From NCBI RefSeq assembly GCF_029892565.1, contig NZ_JARXVH010000010.1:310001-374000 (forward strand): a stretch of DNA of 64,000 nucleotides, in the 5' to 3' direction. The notes beneath the pieces were generated by a model. It was not told where the DNA came from, made no database searches, and saw nothing but the letters and a program-made list of their open reading frames with translations. Made by a program: the position numbers and the translations under genes. This stretch comes from Streptomyces pseudovenezuelae. Its GTDB lineage: Bacteria > Actinomycetota > Actinomycetes > Streptomycetales > Streptomycetaceae. Shown here piece by piece: positions 24,655 to 35,829 of the stretch (position 1 is the first letter of the stretch; every line of letters starts with the position of its first letter).

Positions 24655-25802
24655 ACGGGCACCTTCAGCGTCACCACGAACCCCTCCTCGTCCGGCTCCG
24701 CCCGCAGCGAGCCCCCCAGCAGCTCGGCACGCTCGCGCATGCCCAGGAGACCGTACCCGCCACCCGCGCCCGCGAGTTCGCCCGGCGAACCGCCGAAGTC
24801 CTTCACGTCCAGCGTCACTTGGTGCGCCCCGTAGTCGAGCCGGACCCGCACCTTGGCCCCCGGCGCGTGCTTGCGGACGTTCGTCAGCGCCTCCTGCGCG
24901 ACCCTGCGTACCGCCTGCGAGGCCTCGGCAGGGAGTCGCCTGCGCTCACCCGTAATGGTGACCTCGGCTCCGGCCGTCACCTCGACGAGCTGTCCCAGGA
25001 AGTCCTCCAGCGGTGTCATTTCGCCGCGCAGCGCGGAGAGCGCCTGCCTTGTCTCGTCGAGACCGTCACGGGCCATGCCCCGGGCGGCCACCACCCGGTC
25101 GAGGATCTGCTCCCGGTCGGCTCCCCGCTCGATCATCAGCCGCGCCGCCTCCAAGTGCACCATCTGCGCCGAGAGGCTGTGCGCCAGTACGTCGTGGATC
25201 TCCCGCGCGATCCGGGCCCGCTCCCCCAGCGCCGCCGACTCGGCCTCCGCCGCCCGGGCGGCCCGCTCCTGGGCCAGCAGTCGCTGGGCGTTGCCCCGGG
25301 CCTCGGCGTCCAACCGCAAGGTGTAGCCGGCGAGGCCGAGACCGACGCCTGTGACGGCCGTCGTCAGCAGGTTGTCGTTGTTGACGATCCCGTAGAGGAC
25401 GAGCGCCGACCCGGCTGCGGGCACTCCCGCCATCAGGGGCAGCCGCTCCAGCGCGGTGACCGCGCAGCCGCACCACAGGACAAGGCCGAGCGTCTGGAAC
25501 CCCGCGGCCTGGCCGACGAAGGCGAGCCCCTCCAGCAGCGCGAGCGACGCCAGCGACGGCCACAACCGGTGCGCGAACGTGGTCCGGTACACGGTCCAGG
25601 CCAGCGCCGCCGCGACGATCACGACCCCGACGCCCACGAGCACGTCCCAGCCGTGCACGCGGGTGCTGGTGAACGCTCCCCAGAGCAGAACGCTGAGGAC
25701 GAGGCCCCGCACGACCCAGGCGAGCACCCGCCGGGGCCGGGAGAGCCCGTTGCGCCCGAGAGCCTCCGGCGAGGGCCAGCTTGTCCAGGCGTTCCGCGTC
25801 AC
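24651..25802 (-). CDS. Sensor histidine kinase, HisKA_3 (DesK/NarX-like) family
   Basis: 383 residues. About five hydrophobic helices fill residues 28-165 with no large extracellular domain, so it probably senses a membrane or intramembrane signal. The dimerisation/phosphoacceptor motif is ERARIAREIHDVLAHSLSAQMVHLE. The ATPase domain has RRVAQEALTNVRKHAPGA and GGGYGLLGMRERAELLGG. The GTG start overlaps the end of the upstream membrane-protein gene and its stop overlaps the regulator start. All three genes are thus coupled. Confidence 0.93.
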   Translation of the reverse strand: MTRNAWTSWPSPEALGRNGLSRPRRVLAWVVRGLVLSVLLWGAFTSTRVHGWDVLVGVGVVIVAAALAWTVYRTTFAHRLWPSLASLALLEGLAFVGQAAGFQTLGLVLWCGCAVTALERLPLMAGVPAAGSALVLYGIVNNDNLLTTAVTGVGLGLAGYTLRLDAEARGNAQRLLAQERAARAAEAESAALGERARIAREIHDVLAHSLSAQMVHLEAARLMIERGADREQILDRVVAARGMARDGLDETRQALSALRGEMTPLEDFLGQLVEVTAGAEVTITGERRRLPAEASQAVRRVAQEALTNVRKHAPGAKVRVRLDYGAHQVTLDVKDFGGSPGELAGAGGGYGLLGMRERAELLGGSLRAEPDEEGFVVTLKVPV

Positions 25803-26323
25803 ACGCGCTCCTTCCGCGCGGGCCGGGCCAGGTGGTCACCGTACGCCGTGGCCACACCTGCGGTCGGGGCGAACGACTGGGCCCGCCAGACCAGAATCCC
25901 GGAGCGGACCAGGAGGGTGCCCGCGAGGGCGAGGAGCAGGGCGGAGCTGTCCTGGTGCACGCCGAGGGCGGCGCCGAGCGCGAAGAGTCCCACGCGCAGG
26001 GCGATGCCGACGACCCAGACGGTCACGCTCGCCTTGGTGCTCTTGCTCCACACGACACCGTCCGGCTCCGCCCATATGCGGGTGGTCCAGGCCCAGCCGG
26101 CTCCCATGGCTAGGCCCACGAGCAGTTCGACGGAGAGCAGGGCGACCGATTCCGTGCGGTGGTGGGCGTCGACTATGCCGGGTTCGCGCAACGCCACGAC
26201 GGCCAGCACCACGGGCACCAGCCACCAGCGCCTCCCGGTGCCGACCTGCTGCGCGCGGAACTGCCGCACGATCACGAGACAAACGACGGCCGCGATCACC
26301 AGCGCGTTGACCAGCCCGGACAT
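25799..26323 (-). CDS. Small membrane protein, DUF1453/CcdC-like
   Basis: 174 residues with about five membrane helices (MSGLVNALVIAAVVCLVIVR, WLVPVVLAVVAL and others), resembling the DUF1453 family. GGAGG lies 5 nt before ATG 26323. It is the first gene of the operon with the DesK-type kinase and NarL-type regulator, overlapping the kinase start by 4 nt. That position suggests an accessory role in signal sensing, as an inference from context only. Confidence 0.75.
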   Translation of the reverse strand: MSGLVNALVIAAVVCLVIVRQFRAQQVGTGRRWWLVPVVLAVVALREPGIVDAHHRTESVALLSVELLVGLAMGAGWAWTTRIWAEPDGVVWSKSTKASVTVWVVGIALRVGLFALGAALGVHQDSSALLLALAGTLLVRSGILVWRAQSFAPTAGVATAYGDHLARPARKERV

Positions 26324-26767
26324 CAGAGCCTCCGTGTGCGAGAAGACGATTCCGGCAGCGAGCGCCGCCGACGTCTTCGAAGCTACGGAAATTCACGGGC
26401 CGGCAGATCGGAGCGGGGGTGGATCACAGGTGGATCCTCGACACGGGCCGACTCCACCCACGGGTGGAGTACCCCTGCGCCCCGGCACCGCGAGGCCGCG
26501 AGGCACGGTTGCAGGTGCGCCCCCGCTGGCACCGCTGCAACCCGGACCAGCTGGCCGGGCGTCGGAGCCCTACGCGGCAGCAGCGCCGCTCGTCAACGAT
26601 GGCGCCTCGGCCACGCCAGACACCCTGGCCCTGGCCACAGCCGCCGTCGACCCTGGCCAGGGTGAGGTGACACCGAGTCACCCCACCCCGCCGATCCGAC
26701 CCCGCCCCACTCACTCACTCACCGGCGCGACGCCAACCCGCTCCCCCGCCAAAGCCCAGCGCAGCGA
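26324..26767. other. Intergenic region without recognisable gene
   Basis: 444 bp between the DUF1453-like gene and the parE stop. It must contain the promoter of the two-component operon. No conserved ORF, hairpin or operator was recognised, and there is no clear parE terminator. Confidence 0.5.
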
Positions 26768-28891
<2,124 letters not shown>

Positions 28892-29331
28892 GCGGTTCGC
28901 TCCTCGCTGAATTTCAAGTGGGGCCCTTTGGGGTAAGGGCGCGGCTTCGGTCGCCGCCAAGAGGGTACCCAGGCCTGGTAGAGCCGTTGTAACGCCACCC
29001 TCGTCTGAGTTCACACTAGTCCAGAGTCGCATGAGTGTTCGATCCCTCGATGGAGTGAAGTACATATCACGTTCCCTTCGGGGCATGAACCATTTAGGCT
29101 CCGGGCACGTCCTCAAGAACAACCGGCAACCCAGCCGGGAGGACAGACATTGACAGACCGTGCGAACCCGTAAGACACACAGACACGCAATACGGCACAT
29201 TCGCCGCCAACCGGCAGCAGACAGCCGGCCTCGAAAGATTTTTTCGAGGGAAAGCCCCGAGCGGGAACGTTTTGGGGCTGGTTGGATGTTGACCCTGGTA
29301 CGACAGCTCGTCGAGCTAGAGAAGAGGCGAC
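28892..29331. other. Divergent promoter region between parE and the zinc-ribbon gene
   Basis: 440 bp with lower GC than its surroundings (for example 29220-29250). TTGACA at 29150-29155 is a possible -35 box on the plus strand. No gene is supported here. The minus-strand parE ribosome site is at about 28900-28905. Confidence 0.45.
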
Positions 29332-29562
29332 GTGACTACTGTTCTGACCCCCGCGAGCCCGCTGACGGCCGCTGACCGCTGCGACCGCTGCGGTGCCCAG
29401 GCGTACGTGCGCGTGGTCCTGCTCAGCGGCGGTGAACTGCTCTTCTGCGCCCACCACGGACGCAAGTTCGAGCCGGAACTCAAGAAGATCGCCGCTGAGA
29501 TACAGGACGAGACGGAGCGGCTGACGACCGTGCCGGCAACCTCCAACGAAGAAGAGCGCTGA
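29332..29562 (+). CDS. Small zinc-ribbon-like protein, DUF7455-type
   Basis: 76 residues. CDRCGAQAYVRV and LLFCAHHGRKFE give a CxxC...CxxH arrangement that probably binds zinc. The C-terminus is acidic and helical. GTG 29332 follows AGAAGAGGCGAC. The gene is conserved next to parE and hrdB in Streptomyces as I remember it; function unknown. A strong bidirectional hairpin follows. Confidence 0.82.
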   Translation: MTTVLTPASPLTAADRCDRCGAQAYVRVVLLSGGELLFCAHHGRKFEPELKKIAAEIQDETERLTTVPATSNEEER

Positions 29563-29608
29563 CAACTCGCGTCAACGACGAGCCAGCTCCGGTCCAGGCC
29601 GGTCTACG

Positions 29609-29643
29609 GGCGGCGTGGCCCCTTCCACAGGGGCCGCGCCGCC
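29609..29643. terminator. Bidirectional hairpin terminator
   Basis: GGCGGCGTGGCCCC (29609-29622) pairs with GGGGCCGCGCCGCC (29630-29643) with one T:G pair, around loop TTCCACA. It lies between the convergent zinc-ribbon and serine protease genes. Confidence 0.8.
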
Positions 29644-29666
29644 CGCGCTCGTAGGCGGGAAAGCTC

Positions 29667-30542
29667 TCAGCCGCCGTCAGCGGCCCGCTCCGGGCCCGCT
29701 GGCCCGGCGCCCCCTCCAACCCCTTCCACGGCCCGTACGGCGGCGGATACACGCGTGTAGACGCCAGGACTGCCCGCACGGCCGCAGCCGCTCCCCCAGG
29801 ACACCAGCCCGATGAGCTTCCCCTGGGCGACGAGCGGCCCTCCGCTGTCCCCCTGACAGGCATCCCGGCCGCCCGCCGTCTCACCGGCGCACAGCATGCT
29901 GTCGGCGGCGTAGGCCCCGTCGGCGCTGCCCGGATACGCCCGCTCGCACTGAGCGTCAGGCAGCACGTGCACGCGCGCGGCACGCAGACTGCGCGCGTAG
30001 TCGCCACCGCCCGTGAGATCACCCCACCCGTAGACGACGGCGCTCGTCCCCGGCGCGTAGGCAGGATCACCGGCGGCCGCCATCCCGACCACCGAACTCC
30101 GGGGAACGGACTCGACGAGGGTGAGTACGGCGAAGTCCCCCGCATTGCTGCCGCTGTCGTAGTCCGGATTCACCCAGGTGTCGCGCACCGCGATCTCGCG
30201 GCCCTGGTTCGACAGCAGGTCCGTACGGCCCGTGATGACCTTGAGGTCGCGCACCCTGTTCGGCGGCGCCCCGAGGACGTCGTCACCGAGGCAGTGGGCC
30301 GCGGTCAGCACGGTCGTGGGACCGACCGCCACTCCGCCGCAGAACTGCCCCGCACGGGTACCCCCGAACCGGTCACGGCTGGACAGTGCCACCGTCCACG
30401 GGCTCTCGGACACGTCGACCGGGAAACCTCCTACGACGATGTCGTCGGCGGCCACCCGGGCCGCCGAAAGCAGTGGTATTGCGGTCGCCGCGGCCACAAG
30501 GACCAACGGCCGGGCGAGGGCCCGGACAAAAGGACGGCGCAT
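29667..30542 (-). CDS. Secreted trypsin-like serine protease (S1 family)
   Basis: 291 residues with a signal peptide (hydrophobic core ARPLVLVAAATAIPLLSAARVAA). The mature start is IVVGGFPVDVSESPWTVAL, typical of an activated trypsin fold. The catalytic triad is His in TAAHC, Asp in DFAVL and Ser in CQGDSGGPL, with disulfide cysteines present. An Asp six residues before the active Ser (RDACQGDSGG) favours trypsin-like cleavage after Arg/Lys. GAGGAA precedes ATG 30542. It lies downstream of hrdB but behind a terminator, so it is probably transcribed separately. Confidence 0.94.
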   Translation of the reverse strand: MRRPFVRALARPLVLVAAATAIPLLSAARVAADDIVVGGFPVDVSESPWTVALSSRDRFGGTRAGQFCGGVAVGPTTVLTAAHCLGDDVLGAPPNRVRDLKVITGRTDLLSNQGREIAVRDTWVNPDYDSGSNAGDFAVLTLVESVPRSSVVGMAAAGDPAYAPGTSAVVYGWGDLTGGGDYARSLRAARVHVLPDAQCERAYPGSADGAYAADSMLCAGETAGGRDACQGDSGGPLVAQGKLIGLVSWGSGCGRAGSPGVYTRVSAAVRAVEGVGGGAGPAGPERAADGG

Positions 30543-30623
30543 GCACGTTCCTCACTCTGGGGTGGTCATGAGACACCCAGAGTGATCCAGCTGGCGGCGT
30601 GCCGCACCCGCGCGACAGCACGA

Positions 30624-30658
30624 GAAGGCCCGGCTCCCTCACGGGAAACCGGGCCTTC
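30624..30658 (-). terminator. Terminator downstream of hrdB
   Basis: GAAGGCCCGG (30624-30633) pairs with CCGGGCCTTC (30649-30658) across a 15-nt loop. It lies 20 bp past the hrdB stop. Confidence 0.78.
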
Positions 30659-30677
30659 GGTGTCGTACGACCGCGAC

Positions 30678-32222
30678 CTAGTCGAGGTAGTCGCGCAGCA
30701 CCTGCGAGCGCGACGGGTGGCGCAGTTTCGACATGGTCTTGGACTCGATCTGGCGGATGCGCTCACGCGTGACGCCGTAGACCTTGCCGATCTCGTCGAG
30801 GGTCTTGGGCTGGCCGTCGGTGAGGCCGAAGCGCATGGAGACGACGCCTGCCTCGCGCTCCGAGAGGGTGTCCAGGACGGAGTGCAGCTGCTCCTGCAGG
30901 AGCGTGAAGCTGACGGCGTCGGCCGGGACGACGGCCTCGGAGTCCTCGATGAGGTCGCCGAACTCGCTGTCGCCGTCCTCGCCCAGAGGGGTGTGGAGGG
31001 AGATGGGCTCACGGCCGTACTTCTGGACCTCGATGACCTTCTCGGGGGTCATGTCGAGTTCCTTGGCCAGCTCCTCCGGGGTGGGCTCGCGGCCCAGGTC
31101 CTGGAGCATCTGGCGCTGCACGCGCGCGAGCTTGTTGATGACCTCGACCATGTGCACCGGGATACGGATGGTGCGGGCCTGGTCGGCCATCGCGCGGGTG
31201 ATCGCCTGACGGATCCACCAGGTGGCGTACGTGGAGAACTTGTAGCCCTTGGTGTAGTCGAACTTCTCGACCGCGCGGATCAGACCGAGGTTGCCCTCCT
31301 GGATGAGGTCCAGGAAGAGCATGCCGCGGCCGGTGTAGCGCTTGGCCAGGGAGACCACCAGGCGGAGGTTGGCCTCCAGGAGGTGGTTCTTGGCGCGGCG
31401 GCCGTCCTCGGCGATGATCTCCAGCTCGCGCTTGAGCTTGGGGGCGAGCTTGTCGGCGTTGGCCAGCTTGTCCTCGGCGAACAGACCGGCCTCGATGCGC
31501 TTGGCGAGCTCGACCTCCTGCTCGGCGTTGAGCAGCGGGACCTTGCCGATCTGCTTGAGGTAGTCCTTGACCGGGTCGGCGGTGGCACCGGCGGCGGCGA
31601 CCTGCTGCGCCGGCGCGTCGTCCTCGTCCTCGTCGGAGAGCACGAAGCCCGCGCTCTCGGCGCCCTCGGGCTCGTCGCCGGTCTTCGGGGTCTCCTCGGC
31701 TGCTTCCTCTTCGGTGACCTCGGCGTCGTCCTTCTTGGCACCGGTCTTCTTCGCCGCCGCGGGTGCTGCCTTCTTGGCGACGGTCTTCTTCGCGGCCGCC
31801 GTGGTCTTCTTGGCGGCCGCCTTCTTGGCAGCGGCCTTGGGGGCGGAGTCGTCCTCGACGGACGGGTCCGCGACGGGCGCCGCCGGCGTGGCGGTGGCGG
31901 TGGCCTTCTTGGCGGTCGCCGTCTTCGCCGCGACCGTCTTGGTGGCGGTGCGCTTGGCCGGACTCTTCGCTGCGACGCTCTTTCGGGTGCGCTTGGGCTC
32001 CGCGGCACTGACCATCAGCGTCACACCCTCTTCCTCGAGGATCTGGTTGAGGCTGCGCAGTACGTTCTTCCACTGAGTGGCCGGAATCTGGTCAGCTTCG
32101 AAGGCCCGACGCACATCGTCGCCGGCGATCTGCCCCTCAGCCTTTCCCCGCTCAATGAGAGCCATGACAGAGACGGACTCGGCGATCTCCGGCGGGAGCG
32201 TACGGGATGTGCTGGCCGACAC
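30678..32222 (-). CDS. hrdB: Principal RNA polymerase sigma factor HrdB
   Basis: 514 residues from GTG 32222, with GAGAGG 8 nt upstream; S. coelicolor HrdB is close to this length. The N-terminal third is a Lys/Ala/Thr-rich low-complexity segment (about 65-145), typical of actinobacterial principal sigma factors. It is followed by regions 1.2 to 4.2: LLNAEQEVELAKRIEAGL, the core-binding and -10 helix (FSTYATWWIRQAITRAM) and the -35 HTH (TLDEIGKVYGVTRERIRQIESK). It directs housekeeping transcription. Gene position after whiH matches other streptomycetes. The in-frame extension upstream to 32336 is not supported. Confidence 0.97.
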   Translation of the reverse strand: MSASTSRTLPPEIAESVSVMALIERGKAEGQIAGDDVRRAFEADQIPATQWKNVLRSLNQILEEEGVTLMVSAAEPKRTRKSVAAKSPAKRTATKTVAAKTATAKKATATATPAAPVADPSVEDDSAPKAAAKKAAAKKTTAAAKKTVAKKAAPAAAKKTGAKKDDAEVTEEEAAEETPKTGDEPEGAESAGFVLSDEDEDDAPAQQVAAAGATADPVKDYLKQIGKVPLLNAEQEVELAKRIEAGLFAEDKLANADKLAPKLKRELEIIAEDGRRAKNHLLEANLRLVVSLAKRYTGRGMLFLDLIQEGNLGLIRAVEKFDYTKGYKFSTYATWWIRQAITRAMADQARTIRIPVHMVEVINKLARVQRQMLQDLGREPTPEELAKELDMTPEKVIEVQKYGREPISLHTPLGEDGDSEFGDLIEDSEAVVPADAVSFTLLQEQLHSVLDTLSEREAGVVSMRFGLTDGQPKTLDEIGKVYGVTRERIRQIESKTMSKLRHPSRSQVLRDYLD

Positions 32223-32648
32223 GAACAACCTCTCGGAACGTTGGAAAACGGCTTCCGGCCCCGTCCATGAGGACAGGTGCCGACCGCCGGCTTGGGGATT
32301 GGGCCGACGGCGCGGGCGGGGGCCGGGGAGATACACAGCGCCTGGAACGGCGTCCGTATTCCCTCCTCGGCAGTCACCTCTTAGGTCATCGTGCTGTTCC
32401 CGCGAGCGTTACGCCCAATCTGCGTGGCCCGAGTCACACCCCGTAAGCACTCAAAAACGGTCAGACACGGGCAGAGGAGGTCACGTATGACCCCGACCGG
32501 GATGTCCGCGGCTCTCGGGCGGCCTCGTCGCACCGTCGGACCCCGCGGGATCCGGGGATCGCGCGGGGTCCGACGGAAGACGGTTCGACGGCCGAGCGAT
32601 GCCCAGGAGGGGGAGGCATCCCCCGGCCGCGCCGCCCTCGGATCGCGG
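32223..32648 (-). promoter_or_regulatory. hrdB upstream region
   Basis: 426 bp between whiH and hrdB with no gene. On the transcribed strand the stretch TGTGACTCGGGCCACGCAG, followed about 10 bp later by CGTAACG (about 32407-32440), resembles the ECF (ShbA)-dependent hrdB promoter region known in S. coelicolor. That identification is from memory and is tentative. Confidence 0.4.
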
Positions 32649-33539
32649 TCAGTGCTCGCGCGGCGCGGGCACCACGCGCTCCACCTCGGGGTGGACGGTC
32701 AGCAGTTGACGCATGGCCGCCTCGGCGCCTCCGCCGTCGCCCGTGGCGAGCGCGTCGGCGATCCGGCCGTGGTACGACAGCGACGCCTCGGTCGGCCGGT
32801 CACAACCCGTGACCGGATTGCCGGAGACCTGCAGGGCGGCCGACACGATCCCGGAGAGGTGCTCCAGCATGCGGTTCCCGGAGACCTGGATGAGCAGGGA
32901 GTGGAATTCGGCGTCCGCGCGGGAGAACGTCAGCGCGTCACCCTGTGCCATCGCGTGCCCCATGATCTCGACCATGTCGGTGAGCCGCTGCTGGACGTCC
33001 TCGCGCCCGTGCCCGGCGGCGAGGCGGGCGGCCAGCGGCTCGATCGTCCAGCGCAGCTCGCTCAGCTCACGGCGCTGGTCGTCGCGCTGCGGCCCGAAGG
33101 CCCGCCACTCGATGATGTCCGGGTCGAGGAGGTTCCAGTCGCTGACGGGACGCACGCGCGTGCCGACGTTCGGCCGGGCACTGACCAGGCCCTTGGCCTC
33201 CAGGACGCGGAGCGACTCGCGGACGACGGTACGGGAGACCTCGAAGCGCTGGCCGATCTCCTCGGGCACCAGCGGGCGGTCGGCGCCCAGGTCGCCGGAG
33301 ACGATCATCTGCCCCAGCTGCTGGACGAGTTGGCCGTGCAGCCCGCGTCCGCGGCTGCCCGCGGCACGCCGGCCCACGCGGCCCAGCTCCTGGTGGTCCG
33401 CGCCGTCCCAGACGGAGGTGCCGACACGGTCGGCGACAGGGGCCTCGGCAAAGGGGTAGCGGTCGAGTTCGCCCGGGCCGGCGAGGCCGGAGTCTGCGGA
33501 GCGGGCGGCGGTCATCATGGTGTGCGCAAGGGTACTCAC
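32649..33539 (-). CDS. whiH: Sporulation regulator WhiH (GntR/FadR family)
   Basis: 296 residues from GTG 33539 (start VSTLAHTMMTAARSADSGLA). An unstructured N-terminal tail of about 60 residues precedes the winged helix (VPEEIGQRFEVSRTVVRESLRVLEAKGLV) and an FCD ligand domain (RADAEFHSLLIQVSGNRMLEHL). WhiH is needed for sporulation septation in aerial hyphae. Its place directly upstream of hrdB is the same as in S. coelicolor. The frame stays open upstream to 34748, which is a shadow of the ABC gene. Its own promoter must lie in the 161-bp gap at 33540-33700. Confidence 0.92.
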   Translation of the reverse strand: MSTLAHTMMTAARSADSGLAGPGELDRYPFAEAPVADRVGTSVWDGADHQELGRVGRRAAGSRGRGLHGQLVQQLGQMIVSGDLGADRPLVPEEIGQRFEVSRTVVRESLRVLEAKGLVSARPNVGTRVRPVSDWNLLDPDIIEWRAFGPQRDDQRRELSELRWTIEPLAARLAAGHGREDVQQRLTDMVEIMGHAMAQGDALTFSRADAEFHSLLIQVSGNRMLEHLSGIVSAALQVSGNPVTGCDRPTEASLSYHGRIADALATGDGGGAEAAMRQLLTVHPEVERVVPAPREH

Positions 33540-33700
33540 GGATCCTTTGTCGGCTCTCTCCCCAACTCCCTTGAGGTCTTTGGTGAAAAGCACACGAAAG
33601 GGTGATCGCTCACCCCGTCGCAATTGACGCCTTATCGGAAAGAAATGGGCTTTCCCCGGGGAGTTGTGCGCAAGGTGTGTCGGAAGAGCGCGGGCGGTCG

Positions 33701-35737
33701 TCATCGGACCCTGCTGCGCAGGGTCGTGAGCAGATACGCGCAGAGCAGCGCGGTCAGCGACAACGTGAGTGCGCCGCCCACGGGTTGACCGACCACGCGC
33801 GCCATGGCGGACAGATAGCGCTCTCCACCGAACGGCCACTGCAGCAGGAGCGCCTCGCGCAGCCGCAGTGGAAGTCCGGCCGCCGTCCGCACGGACGGTC
33901 CCTCCAAGGCCTTGTGTACGAGCGGAACGACGAGGACCGGCACCGCGACCACCGCCGCGAGTCCCGCAGTCGTGGACCGGAAGACCCCGGCGGCCAGCAC
34001 TCCGGCCCAGGAACAGCCCACCACCAGCCCGAGCCAACTCGCGCTCAGCGGCAGCCAGTCGGCGGGAACTTGTGCGAGCTCCCGTCCGTAGACGAGATAG
34101 AGCACTTCGGCGTCGCAGCCGACCGTGAGGAAGGCCAGCATCAGCGCGGTGGCCGCGGCGACGAGGAGTTTCGCGGCGAGCAGCCCCAGTCGGCGGGGCA
34201 CGGTGCCGCGGTCCGCCGCCAGGGCGGGGTGGCGGAACTCGTCGCCGAAGGCCAGCGCGCCGAGCAGTCCCGCACCGAGTGCGGCGGGCGGCAGCGGCAG
34301 TTCCCTCGGCCACGCGGCCAGCAGGCGCGACTGCGGGGTGTGGCCGATCCGTGCCAGGAGTACGGCGGTGAGAGCGGACACGACGAGCACGGCGGCGCCG
34401 GTGAGGAACCCGGTGCCGATTCCGGCGGCGCGACGGATTTCGTAGCGCAGGGGCCGGAGGGGGCTGGGGGCGGGGCGGACCGAGATAGGGGGCGGGAGGG
34501 GGGACAGGGCGTCGAGGGTGCGGGCTCGGGTGGGGCGGGGGGTTGGGGTTCGCGCGAGGGTCGCCTTCGGTGTCGGGGGATTCGGGCGCGGGGTGGTGGC
34601 GGGTTCGACGGTGCCGGTAGGCGTGGCAGGACCGATAGGGGTGGCAGGACCGGTGGGGCTGGCAGGGCCGATGGGCTCGACGGGCTCGGTGGGCTGAGAC
34701 TTCGGCTTGGCCCGGGTGGTCTGCGGGCCCCTGGGCTCGTCCGAGCACGAACGCTGCGGTTCAGCCTCGGGTTCGCGCAGTTCGTCAACGTCAGCTGACT
34801 CGTCGGCACCGTACGGGACCTCCGCGATCCGCGGCAGCGGCGACGGGCCGGCGTCCGATCCCGGGCCCATGTCTCCGATCTCGTCGGCGAGTTGGTGTAC
34901 GAGGACGCTGTGACGGAACGCGGTCTCGCCGACGTCGGCGCAGGTGCTGCCGTAGACGGAGAGGCGGTTGCCGCTCTCGCGGACGACCTCTACGGAGCGT
35001 TGCGTGGTGCGGGCTTCCTTGGCGAGGAGGGCGGCGAGGCGGGCGGCGTGCGGGGTGCGGACGGCGACTCGGGGGCGCAGTCGGGTGCGGGCGAACTCCG
35101 TGGCCTCCTGGTCGGCGACGAGCCTGCCCTGCTCCAGGGTGACGACCCGGTCGGCCGCACGGGCGGCCTCCTTGGGGTCGGTCGTGGTCAGCAGGACCGT
35201 TCCGCCCTGTTCCGCGTGCGCGCGCAGCATGCCGTGCAGCCAGTGCGCCTCACGGGTGGAGAGTCCGTCGGCCGGGTCGTCGAGGACAAGGGTGTGCGGG
35301 TCGGAGAGCAGGGCGCAGGCCAGGCCGAGGCGGCGGTCCATGCCGCGCGAGAGGGTGCCGAGGCGTTCGTCGCGCAGGCTGACCAGGCCGACGACTTCGA
35401 GCACTTCGTCGGCGCGGCGACCTGGCACGCCGGCTGCGGCGCACAGCATGCGGAGGTGGCCGCGGAGCGAGCGGGACGGATGGCCCGGTACGTCGCCCAG
35501 AAGCACGCCGACCTCGCGTGACGGGTGGGCGATGCGGTGCAGGGGGCGGCCTCTGAAGTAGGTGAGGCCACGGCCCTGTTGGAGTTCGAGCATGAGTCTG
35601 AGCGCCGTCGTCTTGCCCGCCCCCGACGCTCCGAGCAGCGCGGTGACATGGCCCGCGCGTGCCTCGAACGAGACGTCGTCGATGGCGGGCGGAAGGTCCT
35701 TGCGGGGGTTGCTGGTCAGTCCGAAGGCCTGGATCAC
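33701..35737 (-). CDS. ABC transporter: ATPase domain fused to an ABC-2-like membrane domain
   Basis: About 678 residues. The start is uncertain: GTG 35737 or TTG 35746, neither with a ribosome site, perhaps leaderless. Residues 1-230 are an ABC ATPase with Walker A GASGAGKTT. The signature is degenerate (LSRGMDRRLGLA), Walker B reads LVLDDPADGL with Asp in place of the catalytic Glu, and the H-loop His is replaced (LLTTTDPKEA). Residues about 320-430 are a Pro/Thr-rich linker with GPATPTG-type repeats. The remainder has six or so membrane helices. Single-chain fusions of this kind are common near whiH in Streptomyces; the substrate is unknown. Confidence 0.8.
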   Translation of the reverse strand: MIQAFGLTSNPRKDLPPAIDDVSFEARAGHVTALLGASGAGKTTALRLMLELQQGRGLTYFRGRPLHRIAHPSREVGVLLGDVPGHPSRSLRGHLRMLCAAAGVPGRRADEVLEVVGLVSLRDERLGTLSRGMDRRLGLACALLSDPHTLVLDDPADGLSTREAHWLHGMLRAHAEQGGTVLLTTTDPKEAARAADRVVTLEQGRLVADQEATEFARTRLRPRVAVRTPHAARLAALLAKEARTTQRSVEVVRESGNRLSVYGSTCADVGETAFRHSVLVHQLADEIGDMGPGSDAGPSPLPRIAEVPYGADESADVDELREPEAEPQRSCSDEPRGPQTTRAKPKSQPTEPVEPIGPASPTGPATPIGPATPTGTVEPATTPRPNPPTPKATLARTPTPRPTRARTLDALSPLPPPISVRPAPSPLRPLRYEIRRAAGIGTGFLTGAAVLVVSALTAVLLARIGHTPQSRLLAAWPRELPLPPAALGAGLLGALAFGDEFRHPALAADRGTVPRRLGLLAAKLLVAAATALMLAFLTVGCDAEVLYLVYGRELAQVPADWLPLSASWLGLVVGCSWAGVLAAGVFRSTTAGLAAVVAVPVLVVPLVHKALEGPSVRTAAGLPLRLREALLLQWPFGGERYLSAMARVVGQPVGGALTLSLTALLCAYLLTTLRSRVR

Positions 35738-35829
35738 CCGTAGCAAGATAGCGTGCTATATCCGGTTTTCCGGGCATCGCATGGCCCGCCCCACGAACGG
35801 GGAGCGGCGCTGTCCCCGGGCTCCCGTCG

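Noticed and set aside
32649..34748. A 699-codon minus-strand frame including whiH.
   Set aside because: The N-terminal 400 codons are an out-of-frame shadow of the ABC fusion gene; WhiH similarity begins at GTG 33539.
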